Shown here: piece after piece, positions 44,500-53,382 of the stretch
Position numbering within the stretch: the stretch's first letter is position 1
How the letters are laid out: the number at the start of each line of letters is the position of its first letter
From: Roseivivax marinus
GTDB taxonomy: Bacteria > Pseudomonadota > Alphaproteobacteria > Rhodobacterales > Rhodobacteraceae
Direction of reading: 5' to 3'
Length of the DNA: 64,000 nt
NCBI RefSeq assembly: GCF_900109705.1
Contig: NZ_FOAI01000002.1
Location: 1-64,000, forward strand
Position numbers and translations under genes: made by a program
The notes under the pieces: model-generated
Database searches by the model: none
What the model was told of the DNA's origin: nothing
What the model saw: only the letters and a program-made list of their open reading frames with translations

Positions 44500-45288
44500 T
44501 CAGCGCAGCCGCGGCGGCGCGTCCGGATCGCTGCCGGGTGCCTTCGGGGCCGCGCGCTCCGTCTCCGGCGGCTCCGGCAGGTCGAAACGCATTGCCACCC
44601 GCGCCAGTCGCGCCGCCAGAGGATCGTCGTCGCCGAGGAACGCGACGTCGAGCGCGCCGGCTTCCAGACCCGAGAACACCAGCGCCTCGTTCACCGCCCG
44701 TGCGAGGGGGCCTTCGGCCCCGTCCACCGTCCCGGTCAATCCCAGAAGATGCCCGCGCGCGCCGTCCTCGTATTCCACACCGGCCAGGTAGGCGCGGCGT
44801 GCGAGCCCTGCCGCCTTCGCCAGTCGCGCGTCGAGCGCGCGCAAAAGCGCCTCGGGCAGGTTGCCCGGCGCCGTGACCTCGACCGGACGCGCCTCGGCCT
44901 CGGCGGGCGCGTGGCCGAGCGTCTCGGCCAGCCAGCCTAGCGCCTCGGGTGGCAACAGCGTCTGCGACGGCGCGTCGAGGTTCAGCGCAAGGCCAGCCCC
45001 CTGCCCCGCCAGCATCTGCGCCAGAGCCCGCCCCGGCAAAGCGGCGTAGGGCGCGGGCTTGCCCGCGAAGGCCGAAAGCCGGTCCTCGCGGTCGAAGGCC
45101 AGCACGAAGGTCGCGCCCTCGGCCTCCACTGTCTCGGGGTCGAGCGTGTCACCCTGCGCCTCGGCCCGCAGCATCACGCAAAGCTCGCTGTCGGCCAGCC
45201 GTGCGTAGAATGTCAGACGCGCATTGTCGTCCTCGGGCACGGCCTCCATCGCCGCGTGGGCGGCGTCGAGCGGGGTCTGATCGGTCAT
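44500..45288 (-). CDS. SseB-family protein
   Basis: 262 residues. The SseB N-terminal domain is seen in NARLTFYARLADSELCVML, FVLAFDREDRLSAFAG and YAALPGRALAQMLAGQGAGL, followed by LNLDAPSQTLLPPEAL. The C-terminal half is Ala/Leu-rich. The family is linked to enhanced serine sensitivity in E. coli; its role is unclear. AAAGGAG lies 8 bases before the ATG at 45288, which rules out the longer frame to 45342. Confidence 0.8.
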   Translation of the reverse strand: MTDQTPLDAAHAAMEAVPEDDNARLTFYARLADSELCVMLRAEAQGDTLDPETVEAEGATFVLAFDREDRLSAFAGKPAPYAALPGRALAQMLAGQGAGLALNLDAPSQTLLPPEALGWLAETLGHAPAEAEARPVEVTAPGNLPEALLRALDARLAKAAGLARRAYLAGVEYEDGARGHLLGLTGTVDGAEGPLARAVNEALVFSGLEAGALDVAFLGDDDPLAARLARVAMRFDLPEPPETERAAPKAPGSDPDAPPRLR

Positions 45289-45392
45289 CGCGGCTCCTTT
45301 CGCACGGGCGCGGACCCTCAGCCGGATCGATGCGCGATGCAAGGGCGCGGGCGGGCTTGCGGCGCCCGGCCGCAGCCATATGTGTGCGCCCC

Positions 45393-45992
45393 ATGAGCGA
45401 AGATATCGAGGCCCTGGCCGAAGAAATCCGCGGCTGCCGTATCTGTGCCGAACGGTTCGCCGCCACCGCCACCGGCCACCGCCCGCGCCCCTGCGTCTGG
45501 TTCGCGCGCGGCGCCCGCATCCTGGTTTGCGGGCAGGCGCCGGGGATGCGTGTTCACGAGGCCGGAAAGCCGTTCTGGGACGCGTCGGGTAACCGGCTGC
45601 GCGCCTGGATGGGGATCGGTGAGGACGTGTTCTACGACCAGTCGCAGGTCGCCGTCCTGCCCACGGCGTTCTGCTTTCCCGGCTACGACGCGCGCGGATC
45701 GGACCTGCCGCCGCCCAAGGTCTGCTGGGAGACCTGGCACCACCGCTGCCTCGACGCTCTGGGGGACGTGCCGCTGCGCCTGCTGATCGGCGGCCACGCG
45801 ATCCGTCGCCACACCGGCGACCGTCGCCCCGTGACCGAGGTCTGCCGAGACTGGCTCGCGCAGCCGCACGGCACCTTTGTCCTGCCGCACCCGTCGTGGC
45901 GCAACACGGCCTTCCTCAAGCGCAATCCGTGGTTCGAGGCCGAGGTCGTCCCCGCCCTGCAGGAGGCGGTGGCCACCGCGCTTCGCGACTAG
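45393..45992 (+). CDS. Uracil-DNA glycosylase family protein
   Basis: 199 residues. The UDG superfamily pattern is present: ILVCGQAPGMRVHEAGKPFWDASG near residue 45, the central HRCLDAL, and the late HPSWRN. The N-terminal Cys pair (GCRICAERF) may belong to a zinc or iron-sulfur site as in short family members, but other Cys ligands are missing. Substrate (DNA base) is inferred. The neighbouring genes give no further clue. Confidence 0.78.
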   Translation: MSEDIEALAEEIRGCRICAERFAATATGHRPRPCVWFARGARILVCGQAPGMRVHEAGKPFWDASGNRLRAWMGIGEDVFYDQSQVAVLPTAFCFPGYDARGSDLPPPKVCWETWHHRCLDALGDVPLRLLIGGHAIRRHTGDRRPVTEVCRDWLAQPHGTFVLPHPSWRNTAFLKRNPWFEAEVVPALQEAVATALRD

Positions 45993-46109
45993 GCGAAGAT
46001 TGCGGAGGGACTCGAGAGCGCTGACGCCAAGCGGCTTGCGTTGGGATGGTAATTAGAGGGGTGACGGCCGTCGCCGTGCCGCCAGGCCGTTCCCCCGTCC
46101 AGACGGCGC

Positions 46110-46679
46110 CTAGCGCCGCGCCGCCGTGGCGGGCAGATCGGCCAGCGCCTCCGGCACGATCACCCGCGTCTCGTAGGCAACAAGGCCCGCGATGCGCCGC
46201 AGGTGGTCGGGCCGGAACGCGATGCAGCCCGCGGTGGGCCGACCGGGCCGCCGCCAAGCGTGCAGGAAAATTGCCGATCCCCGGCCCGGTTGCGCTTCGG
46301 GCCAGTTCCAGTCCGTCAGCATCACGAGGTCGTAGCGCTGGTCCGCCAGCCGCAGACGCTCGTGGCTGCCGGCGTAGGGCGCCTGCACCATCGTATTGTA
46401 CGCCGCGTCGTCGCTGTCGTCGGACCAAAGGTCGAAGGCCCCGATGGGCAGCGCCCAGTCGGCCGGCGCCGCCATCCGGTCGGCCCGGTAGAGCATCCCG
46501 ACAATCCGGTGCGTGCCCACGGGCGTGGCGCCGTCCCCCTCGCGCTTGTTGTGGGTTACGCCACTACGGCCGATCGTGCAGGGCCAGAGTCGCCCCGCGA
46601 AGCGCAGGCCCCGCGGCGTCAGGACCATGTCCTCGGGCTTGTGCCGACCCTCGCCCGCGCGGACGGCGTGACGGCTCAT
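46110..46679 (-). CDS. L,D-transpeptidase (YkuD) family protein without a signal peptide
   Basis: 189 residues. The YkuD catalytic motif is visible: [18 protein letters not shown], with the conserved His and nucleophile Cys of the HxxG/SHGCxR-like pattern. There is no signal peptide or membrane segment, unusual for an enzyme that crosslinks cell-wall peptides outside the membrane. The ATG overlaps the stop of the upstream flavin monooxygenase gene (ATGA), so the two are coupled. Confidence 0.8.
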   Translation of the reverse strand: MSRHAVRAGEGRHKPEDMVLTPRGLRFAGRLWPCTIGRSGVTHNKREGDGATPVGTHRIVGMLYRADRMAAPADWALPIGAFDLWSDDSDDAAYNTMVQAPYAGSHERLRLADQRYDLVMLTDWNWPEAQPGRGSAIFLHAWRRPGRPTAGCIAFRPDHLRRIAGLVAYETRVIVPEALADLPATAARR

Positions 46680-47677
46680 GCCGCCTTGGCCGCTTGCAGG
46701 TCGGACATCGCCTCGGCCGCGATTTCGAAGGACCGTTCGCGCGCGGTCGCGTCGTGGATCTGGCCGGTCAGGATGACCTCGTCAGGCCTGTGCTGCGCGA
46801 TGAGCTCCGCGAGGCGCGCCCGGACCGTCTCGGGGCTGCCCGTGGCCGACACCGACAGGGCGCTGTCGATGGTCGGAAGCGCGCCGGCCGGGATCACCTC
46901 GCGGATGTCGTCCACGGGGCGCGGCAGCTTCCCCGGCTGGCCGGTGCGCAGGCGATAGAAGGCCTGCTGCATCGACGTCCGCAACCGCACGGCCTCTGCG
47001 TCGGTGTCGGCCCCGAAGACGTTGATCGCGAGCATCGCATAAGGCTTTTCGAGGCTCTCCGACGGCTGAAAGCGTTCACGGTAAAGCGCAAAGGCGCGTT
47101 CCAGCGCCGCGGGTGCGAAGTGGGACGCGAAGGCGTAGGGCAGACCCAGCTGGGCCGCGGTCTCCGCCCCGGCGAGCGACGAGCCCAAGACCCAGAGCGG
47201 CACGTTGGTGCCCTCACCCGGATGCGCGCGCACGGCGAGGTCGTCGCGGGCGGGGCCGAGCAGCATGCGCAGCGCCTCGATCTCTTCGGGGAAGCGTTCG
47301 GCGCGCGAAGGGTGGACGCCCAGCGCCTGCATCACCGCATGATCGCCGCCCGGCGCGCGTCCGAGGCCGAGGTCGATGCGGTCGGGGTGCAGGGTGGCCA
47401 GCGTGCCGAACGCCTCCGCCACTGCGAGCGGCGCGTGGTTCGGCAGCATGATGCCGCCCGCGCCGACCCGCATGTGGCGGGTCCGCGCGGCGACGTGGCC
47501 GATCAGCACCGAGGTCGCGGCCGAGGCGATGCCCGGCATGTTGTGGTGCTCGGCGAGCCAGTAGCGATGATAGCCCCAGGCCTCGGCCTTCTCGGCAAGG
47601 CGCTCCATATTGCGCAGCGCCTGGGCGGTGTCGGCCCCCTCGGGAACGGGGGCAAGATCGAGAAGCGAGAAGCGCAT
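46676..47677 (-). CDS. LLM-class flavin-dependent oxidoreductase (luciferase-like)
   Basis: 333 residues, bacterial-luciferase fold. Typical segments are [35 protein letters not shown]-like ([20 protein letters not shown]), [11 protein letters not shown] and [13 protein letters not shown]. Such enzymes use reduced FMN and oxygen to hydroxylate or cleave diverse small molecules; the substrate is unknown. It is coupled to the L,D-transpeptidase gene downstream. Confidence 0.88.
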   Translation of the reverse strand: MRFSLLDLAPVPEGADTAQALRNMERLAEKAEAWGYHRYWLAEHHNMPGIASAATSVLIGHVAARTRHMRVGAGGIMLPNHAPLAVAEAFGTLATLHPDRIDLGLGRAPGGDHAVMQALGVHPSRAERFPEEIEALRMLLGPARDDLAVRAHPGEGTNVPLWVLGSSLAGAETAAQLGLPYAFASHFAPAALERAFALYRERFQPSESLEKPYAMLAINVFGADTDAEAVRLRTSMQQAFYRLRTGQPGKLPRPVDDIREVIPAGALPTIDSALSVSATGSPETVRARLAELIAQHRPDEVILTGQIHDATARERSFEIAAEAMSDLQAAKAA

Positions 47678-48011
47678 GGCGTCCTCCGGACGGGATAACG
47701 GCGGGTTTCCCGAAACCTAGGCGCGCACGACCGATTTCGGAAGGGGCACAGGCAAGGCCGCAGGGCCGCTGTCCGGAGCGGCGGGGTTGCACGGATGCAG
47801 CAAGGACGGAGCGGTTGCACTGCAAAGCCACAGCAACCGGAACCGCGTTCGGTCGCGAGACCTCGATATCCCCTCTCCCAGCCGGCTGGCGGCGAACGCT
47901 TCGCCGGAACCGCGTGGGTCGCGAAAGGCTTTGCGCCCACAACTGGCGGGTTTTTCGAACTCGGTGGCCGGACTCGAGGTGTCGGAGACAGGCGGCGCAC
48001 CGACCTTCCGG
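47678..48011. other. Intergenic stretch, no gene seen
   Basis: About 330 bases between the monooxygenase start and the Hint-domain gene end. It should hold the monooxygenase promoter. No supported gene is present. Near 47812 there is a TTGCACTGCAA dyad with unknown meaning. Confidence 0.4.
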
Positions 48012-48719
48012 TCAGGCGGCGGTCAGGACCCTGGCCTCGTGACCCTTCAGCGCGGGCCGTGCGGAGGTGAAGCGGCCGGGGGCGTCGTCGGCCGCCTCGA
48101 GCTCGGGGAAGAGCGCGTAGATCTCGGCCTTCTGGTCATCGAGCAGCGCGTCGAGCGAGGATGCGTTCGGCTGAAAGCTTTCGGTCCAGAGATCGTCGCC
48201 GAGGACGATCTCGTGGCTTTCGAACATGAAGTGCACGTAGGTGACGCCATCGCGGACGCGGCCGCGCCCGATGCCCACACGGCCCAGCATGGTGCGGGCG
48301 GGCACCAGAACCTCTTCGGAGCCGAACAGAAGCTGTGCCTCCACGCCGCCGAGCAGAAGTTGGTGCTGCGGCGATACCATCATCCGGCGCGAGGGGCAGC
48401 CGGGACCGAAGGCGTCCTTCTCGATGACCACGGGCCGCAGCGCCGGGTGGGCAACGAGGTCGGCCTCGACCAGGCGACGCTCGCCGGCCCAGGCAACCTC
48501 GCGGTAGCCGGAATCGCGGGTCAGCACGCGGTCGCCCGCACGAATGTCGGCCACGTCCACGTCGCCGCGCAGGGTCTTGATGCGCGTGCCGGGGGTGAAG
48601 CACGGGGTTTGCCGCGCCGCCTCTGCCGAGGCGGGGGAGCGGCCGTGCTCTGCCACCGGTTCGTCGTGGTCCGTCCCGGCGGCGAGGCGTCGCCAGGGCA
48701 TCTCGTTGGTCACGTTCAT
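48012..48719 (-). CDS. Hint-domain protein (Hedgehog/intein fold)
   Basis: 235 residues. The Hint core starts at CFTPGTRIKTLRGDVDVADI and GDRVLTRDSGYREVAW, and the later RMMVSPQHQLLL and MFESHEIVLGDDLWTESF are the Hint_2 motifs common in Rhodobacterales. There is no signal peptide. In this group Hint_2 domains usually sit at the ends of larger secreted proteins or, as here, stand alone; whether it self-cleaves is unknown (N-terminal Cys at the splice-like position is present). It is divergent from the tRNA-Arg region. Confidence 0.85.
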   Translation of the reverse strand: MNVTNEMPWRRLAAGTDHDEPVAEHGRSPASAEAARQTPCFTPGTRIKTLRGDVDVADIRAGDRVLTRDSGYREVAWAGERRLVEADLVAHPALRPVVIEKDAFGPGCPSRRMMVSPQHQLLLGGVEAQLLFGSEEVLVPARTMLGRVGIGRGRVRDGVTYVHFMFESHEIVLGDDLWTESFQPNASSLDALLDDQKAEIYALFPELEAADDAPGRFTSARPALKGHEARVLTAA

Positions 48720-48960
48720 CTGAATTCGCTCGTACCGTAGTCCCTGAGCCGCAATTGTTGTGTACGCCGTGCCCGTCCGTCTGGTGGAGTCGGGGCGCGG
48801 AGACCCTGCGGCCGTGGTCGTTTAGAAACCATCCAAAGAGGGCGGCAAATCGAGGCGGAAGTGGTAACAATTGGATTTGATTACGTCGAAAATCCGGCAC
48901 GACGACCGCCCGAATTCATCCGAGACACGGCCGCCGGGCTTTGCTAGGACCGTGTCCGAC

Positions 48961-49037
48961 GGCCCCGTGGCTCAACTGGATAGAGCAGCCCCCTCCTAAG
49001 GGGCAGGTTGCAGGTTCGAATCCTGCCGGGGTCGCCA
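48961..49037 (+). tRNA. tRNA-Arg (anticodon CCT)
   Basis: 77 bases: acceptor GGCCCCG/CGGGGTC (one G-T), D-arm GCTCAACTGGATAGAGC, anticodon arm closing CTCCTAA (anticodon CCT), T-arm GCAGG-TTCGAAT-CCTGC, then G and encoded CCA. Confidence 0.95.
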
Positions 49038-49144
49038 TCTCCGGAACCATCCGCCCCCGACGCAGCGCCCCTGCTTCGATACCCCGGAACCGGCCCGCGC
49101 ATCACAGCGTTGTGAAGCGACCCCAGGCCGCCGCAAGGACCTTT

Positions 49145-49819
49145 ATGGACGACCGTCACCCGCGCGCCGAAAAGGCGCACGTCGTCGCACATGAGCGGCC
49201 CGAACTCCTGATGTTCTGCGCCGTCGCGGGGCTCGTTGGCAATGTCGCCCCTCTGGTGACGATCACCTGGGGCACGCTGGTCACCGAACATGCCTTCATC
49301 GCCGACACGATCAGCGACCTCGCCAAGGGCGACAAGAAGTGGATCATGGACCTGGGCTTCTACCTCAATGCCGGCGGGCTTCTGGGCCTGGCCATCGCCT
49401 CGGCGCACGCGCATCTGGGCCGCGCGGGATGGTCGGTCGGCATTTTCTGCCTCGCATTCCTCGCGCTGGTGGTCACTCTCCTCGGACTTTGGGACGAGTT
49501 CCACACAGCGGGCGACAACCCGCCCGGCATGACGGTGCATACGAAACTGACGTTCCTGCTCGGGCCGCTCTACCTCGCCGGCCCGCTGGCGATGGCGCGC
49601 GGCGCGGCGGGGATCGGGCGGAGCTACCCGGCGTTCTTCCTTGCAGCGGCCGCGATCTGGGTGGTGTTCGCCACCGCGTTCAAGCTGGCGCCCACGGACT
49701 ACGATGGCATTCTCGAGAAGATCGCCATCGGCGGGACGATGCTGTGGACGATGCCACTGTCGGTGTTCTTCCTCGTCCGCGGCTGGGAAAAGGCGCACCG
49801 GATCACGCCAACCGACTGA
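49145..49819 (+). CDS. DUF998 family membrane protein
   Basis: 224 residues with about six membrane segments (for example FCAVAGLVGNVAPLVTITW, GLLGLAIASAHAHLG, VGIFCLAFLALVVTLLGLW). The acidic loop after TDYDG and the pattern DLAKGDKKWIMDLGFYLNAGG fit the DUF998 family of unknown function. The start at 49145 is the first ATG after tRNA-Arg. A terminator lies just after the stop, on the opposite strand. Confidence 0.75.
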   Translation: MDDRHPRAEKAHVVAHERPELLMFCAVAGLVGNVAPLVTITWGTLVTEHAFIADTISDLAKGDKKWIMDLGFYLNAGGLLGLAIASAHAHLGRAGWSVGIFCLAFLALVVTLLGLWDEFHTAGDNPPGMTVHTKLTFLLGPLYLAGPLAMARGAAGIGRSYPAFFLAAAAIWVVFATAFKLAPTDYDGILEKIAIGGTMLWTMPLSVFFLVRGWEKAHRITPTD

Positions 49820-49825
49820 CATGAT

Positions 49826-49856
49826 TAAAAAAATGGCCGGGCACAGTGCCCGGCCA
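49826..49856 (-). terminator. Intrinsic terminator of the response regulator gene
   Basis: A 10-bp stem TGGCCGGGCA/TGCCCGGCCA (49834-49843 and 49847-49856) with a 3-base loop, followed on the minus strand by a run of seven T. It ends the transcript of the response regulator gene (49962-50648); the DUF998 gene ends just beside it. Confidence 0.9.
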
Positions 49857-49961
49857 GGTCCAACAGGGAGGGTGGCACGCGATATCCCGCACGTGCCTAC
49901 GGGTCATATGCGAAACGACGCGTAAGGAGTTCGGTTCCCGCCTCACGCGACATTCGCGAAT

Positions 49962-50648
49962 TTAAGACACCAAACGGTACCCGCCGGACTCGGTCACCAG
50001 CAGGCGCGCGTTCGAGGGATCGGGTTCGATCTTCTGCCGCAGCCGGTAGATATGGGTCTCGAGCGTATGGGTCGTGACGCCCGCGTTGTAGCCCCAGACC
50101 TCGTGCAGAAGCACATCGCGCGGGACCACGCCGTCCGGAGCGCGATAGAGGAACTTGAGGATGTTCGTCTCCTTCTCGGTCAGGCGGATCTTCTTCTCCG
50201 CCTCGTCCACGAGAAGCTTCATCGAGGGCCGGAATGTGTACGGCCCGAGTTGGAACACCGCGTCCTCGGACTGCTCGTGCTGGCGCAACTGGGCGCGGAT
50301 GCGGGCGAGCAGGACGGGAAACTTGAACGGCTTGGTGACGTAGTCGTTGGCACCCGCGTCGAGGCCGAGAATGGTGTCGGCGTCGCTGTCGTGCCCGGTG
50401 AGCATCAGGATCGGCGCCTTGACGCCCTGCTTGCGCATGAGCCGGCAGACCTCGCGGCCGTCGGTGTCGGGCAGGCCGACGTCGAGGATCACGAGATCGA
50501 AGAGCTGTTCCTTGGCGCGGGTCATCGCCGCGGCGCCGCTTTCGGCCTCGAACACCTCGAAATCCTCGGTCAGGACGAGCTGTTCGGCCAGCGCCTCGCG
50601 CAGGTCGTCGTCATCGTCGACGAGCAGGATGTTCTTGAGTTGCGCCAT
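49962..50648 (-). CDS. OmpR-family response regulator (possibly CenR)
   Basis: 228 residues: a receiver domain (about 1-120) with acidic pocket VDDDDD, phospho-acceptor Asp in LVILDVGLPD and Lys in YVTKPFKFP; a winged-helix DNA-binding domain (about 130-228) with EKETNILKFLYRAP and HTLETHIYRLRQKIE. No kinase gene is next to it, as for the orphan regulator CenR of Rhodobacterales, to which it is similar; that name is a guess. The ATG at 50648 is preceded by GGAGGA. It is divergent from ribA. Confidence 0.85.
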   Translation of the reverse strand: MAQLKNILLVDDDDDLREALAEQLVLTEDFEVFEAESGAAAMTRAKEQLFDLVILDVGLPDTDGREVCRLMRKQGVKAPILMLTGHDSDADTILGLDAGANDYVTKPFKFPVLLARIRAQLRQHEQSEDAVFQLGPYTFRPSMKLLVDEAEKKIRLTEKETNILKFLYRAPDGVVPRDVLLHEVWGYNAGVTTHTLETHIYRLRQKIEPDPSNARLLVTESGGYRLVS

Positions 50649-50787
50649 GTGCGGTCCTCCGTGGTTTTCCCGCAAATGTGATCGCCCGGGACTTCCGACA
50701 AGCATTGTGGCAGGCGACTCACGTCCTCGTGTCTCTCGTCGCGCTTTGTTACATGATCCCCGCAGCCTGCCCGCGAAAGGACGCCCG

Positions 50788-51879
50788 ATGGCCCTTGCTC
50801 CCGACCTGACCGAACAGCTGGCCCGTGCGCGGGGCGACCTGCGCATGGGGGTGCCGGTGGTGCTGGATGCGCCCGGGGGCGCCGCGCTCGTGATGGCGGC
50901 CGAGACGCTCGACCCGGCGCGGCTGGCCGACCTGCGCGATCGCGGCCTGACGCCCGACCTCGTGCTGACGGCGCGGCGCGCGGCGACCCTGCGGGCGCGG
51001 GCCTATGACGGCGACGTGGCACGGGTCATCCTGCCCGAGGACGCCGGGCCGGACTGGATCCGCGCCGTGGCCGATCCCAAGGACGATCTCGCCCGGCCGA
51101 TGAAGGGGCCGCTGAGCACGCGGCGGGAGGGCGACGCGGGCCTGCCACGGCTGGCCATCGCGCTGGCGAAGTCGGCGCGGCTCCTGCCCGCGGCCCTGGT
51201 GGCCCCGCTCGAGGACGGCGCGGGCTTCGCCGCCGCGCACGGGCTCGCGCGGCTCGACGCCGCGGCCGCCGCCCCGCACCTGCACGAGCTCAGCCCGCTG
51301 CGCCACGTGGTCACCGCGCGCGTGCCGCTGCGCGCGGCCGAGGACGCCCGCCTGCACGTCTTCCGTCCCGCCGACGGCTCGGAGGAACATTACGCCATCG
51401 AGATCGGCCGCCCGGACCGCGACGCGCCGGTCCTCACACGGCTGCACTCGGCCTGCTTCACCGGTGACCTGCTGGGCTCTCTCAAATGCGATTGCGGCCC
51501 GCAGCTGAACGCGGCGCTGGCCCAGATGGGGGCGGAAGGCGCCGGCCTGCTGCTCTATCTCAACCAGGAGGGGCGTGGCATCGGGCTGGCCAACAAGATG
51601 CGGGCCTACGCGCTGCAGGACCAGGGCTTCGACACGGTCGAGGCGAACCACCGTCTGGGTTTCGAGGACGACGAGCGCGACTTCCGCCTCGGTGCGGCGA
51701 TGCTGGAGGCGCTCGGCGTCGACAAGGTGCGGCTGCTGACGAACAATCCCGCCAAGATCGCCCGCATGGAGGAGGAAGGCATCGCCGTGGCCGAGCGGGT
51801 GCCGCTGCGCGTCGGCGAGACGCGCTTCAACCACCACTACCTCAAGACCAAGGCCGAGAAGTCGGGCCACCTGCTCTGA
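50788..51879 (+). CDS. ribA: GTP cyclohydrolase II (with degenerate DHBP-synthase-like N-terminus)
   Basis: 363 residues. The C-terminal half is GTP cyclohydrolase II: HSACFTGDLLGSLKCDCG (zinc Cys) and LNQEGRGIGLANKMRAYALQ, then VEANHRLGFEDDERDF. It starts riboflavin synthesis from GTP. The N-terminal 160 residues look like a worn DHBP synthase domain without its catalytic residues, as seen in other alphaproteobacterial RibA proteins. The ATG at 50788 is the first with a ribosome binding site (AAAGGA). Confidence 0.93.
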   Translation: MALAPDLTEQLARARGDLRMGVPVVLDAPGGAALVMAAETLDPARLADLRDRGLTPDLVLTARRAATLRARAYDGDVARVILPEDAGPDWIRAVADPKDDLARPMKGPLSTRREGDAGLPRLAIALAKSARLLPAALVAPLEDGAGFAAAHGLARLDAAAAAPHLHELSPLRHVVTARVPLRAAEDARLHVFRPADGSEEHYAIEIGRPDRDAPVLTRLHSACFTGDLLGSLKCDCGPQLNAALAQMGAEGAGLLLYLNQEGRGIGLANKMRAYALQDQGFDTVEANHRLGFEDDERDFRLGAAMLEALGVDKVRLLTNNPAKIARMEEEGIAVAERVPLRVGETRFNHHYLKTKAEKSGHLL

Positions 51880-51907
51880 CCGCGCGGGGCCGGCAGGCTC
51901 GGCTGCG

Positions 51908-52717
51908 TCACTCCGGTACGGCGAAGGTCAGCGCGGCCCAGAGCGATTCCCACATCGCGTCCTTGCCTCCGGGGCCGGTCACTTCCGGCTCGCGCACGAC
52001 CACCGCGTCGGCAAGGTAGGTGTGCCCCGGCGCCACCGTGAAGCTCGCCCGCCCCTCGGCATCGGTCGTTGCCTCGCCGCGCGTGACGTCCCCCGAAGCC
52101 GACCGGTCGAACAGCGTCACGCGATGATCGGCCAGAGGCTCGCCACGGTAGAAGAGCCGCACGGTCATCTCTCCGGGCAACTCGGCGGTGTAGGGATTTG
52201 TCTCCGCGACCAGTTCGATCTCCATGTCGCGATAGGCATCCGCGCCCGCGCCGTCACCCACCCCGACCAGCGCCTTGGTGAACCGGGTATAGACCTCGGT
52301 CACGTCCTCCTCGGGCAGATCGCGCTCGGCATGGGTGTCGAGGAAGGCGGCGTTGCCCTTCTCTTCGAGGAAGGTCTGGAACTTGTCGAAGCCGTCATAG
52401 GTCAGGTCCACCGGGTTGGTACGGTAGAGCACCGTGTTCAGCCCCTCGCCCAGCGGCTCGGTGGTGATTGCCGGGCGGTCGCCCAGCCGCCCCTCGATCT
52501 CGCGGCTGTCGCCATCGGTGAAGATCTCCGCGCGCGCGATCGAGCGCGTCAGCCACGGCAGGCTGTTGCCGGCGAAATCCATGCCGTTGCGCACGGCGAC
52601 CACGATCTCCTGGTCCGGTTCGACGGTCCAGTCCGCGGCGTCGAGCCAAAGCTCGTGGGCGCTGGCAGGCCCGGCGAGACAGGCGGCGAGGAGGACGGCG
52701 GCGGTGCGGCGGAACAT
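51908..52717 (-). CDS. Exported DUF4198-family protein
   Basis: 269 residues with a signal peptide (MFRRTAAVLLAACLAGPASA) followed by HELWLDAADW, the DUF4198 opening, and beta-rich segments including a C-terminal Ig-like part (RVTLFDRSASGDVTRGEAT...TYLADAVVV). These periplasmic proteins are often near nickel or cobalt uptake genes; here no such genes are nearby, so function is unknown. It is convergent with ribA and divergent from aroQ. Confidence 0.8.
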   Translation of the reverse strand: MFRRTAAVLLAACLAGPASAHELWLDAADWTVEPDQEIVVAVRNGMDFAGNSLPWLTRSIARAEIFTDGDSREIEGRLGDRPAITTEPLGEGLNTVLYRTNPVDLTYDGFDKFQTFLEEKGNAAFLDTHAERDLPEEDVTEVYTRFTKALVGVGDGAGADAYRDMEIELVAETNPYTAELPGEMTVRLFYRGEPLADHRVTLFDRSASGDVTRGEATTDAEGRASFTVAPGHTYLADAVVVREPEVTGPGGKDAMWESLWAALTFAVPE

Positions 52718-52864
52718 GGCTGAACCTTTCGGGATAGGTCGGACCAACCCGATCATAGGGCAGCGACCGGTCGCCGCCATGACAGTCGCGCGAGCGGTGC
52801 CCTCGACACCGGTGCGCGGTGCGGCCTAGGGTCCCGCACCACGCCAGACCAAGAAAGAGCAACC

Positions 52865-53320
52865 ATGCCCACGATCTACCTGCTGAACGGCCCGAACCTG
52901 AACCTGCTCGGGCAGCGGCAGCCCGAGGTCTACGGCCACGAGACGCTGGACGACGTGTTGACGCTGGCCCGCGCGGCCGCGGGCGACGCCGCCCGGGTCG
53001 AGGCGTTCCAGTCCAACCACGAAGGCCAGTTGATCGACTGGATCCACGAGGCGCGGCGCGCGGCGGACGCGATCGTCATCAATCCCGGCGCCTACACCCA
53101 CACCTCGATCGCGATTCTCGACGCGCTCAACGCCTTCGAGGGTCCGGTCTTCGAGGTGCACATCAGCCAGGTGCACAAGCGCGAGGCGTTCCGTCACCAC
53201 TCCTACGTCTCGCTGCGCGCGGACGGGGTGATCGCGGGCCTCGGGATCGAGGGCTACGCCGCTGCCGTGCGCCGGGCTGTGGCACTGATCGGAGCGCGCG
53301 GCGCGGACGGCCCGTCTTAA
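52865..53320 (+). CDS. aroQ: Type II 3-dehydroquinate dehydratase
   Basis: 151 residues. Family signatures are [17 protein letters not shown] (with the catalytic Tyr and Arg), [16 protein letters not shown] and [18 protein letters not shown]. It forms 3-dehydroshikimate in the shikimate pathway in the cytoplasm. GAAAGAG precedes the ATG. Confidence 0.96.
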   Translation: MPTIYLLNGPNLNLLGQRQPEVYGHETLDDVLTLARAAAGDAARVEAFQSNHEGQLIDWIHEARRAADAIVINPGAYTHTSIAILDALNAFEGPVFEVHISQVHKREAFRHHSYVSLRADGVIAGLGIEGYAAAVRRAVALIGARGADGPS

Positions 53321-53382
53321 CCGTTCGATCAGAGTTCTGTGCGACTGACCTCTCGGACAAACAGCCGTGCGTGAGGATCTTC

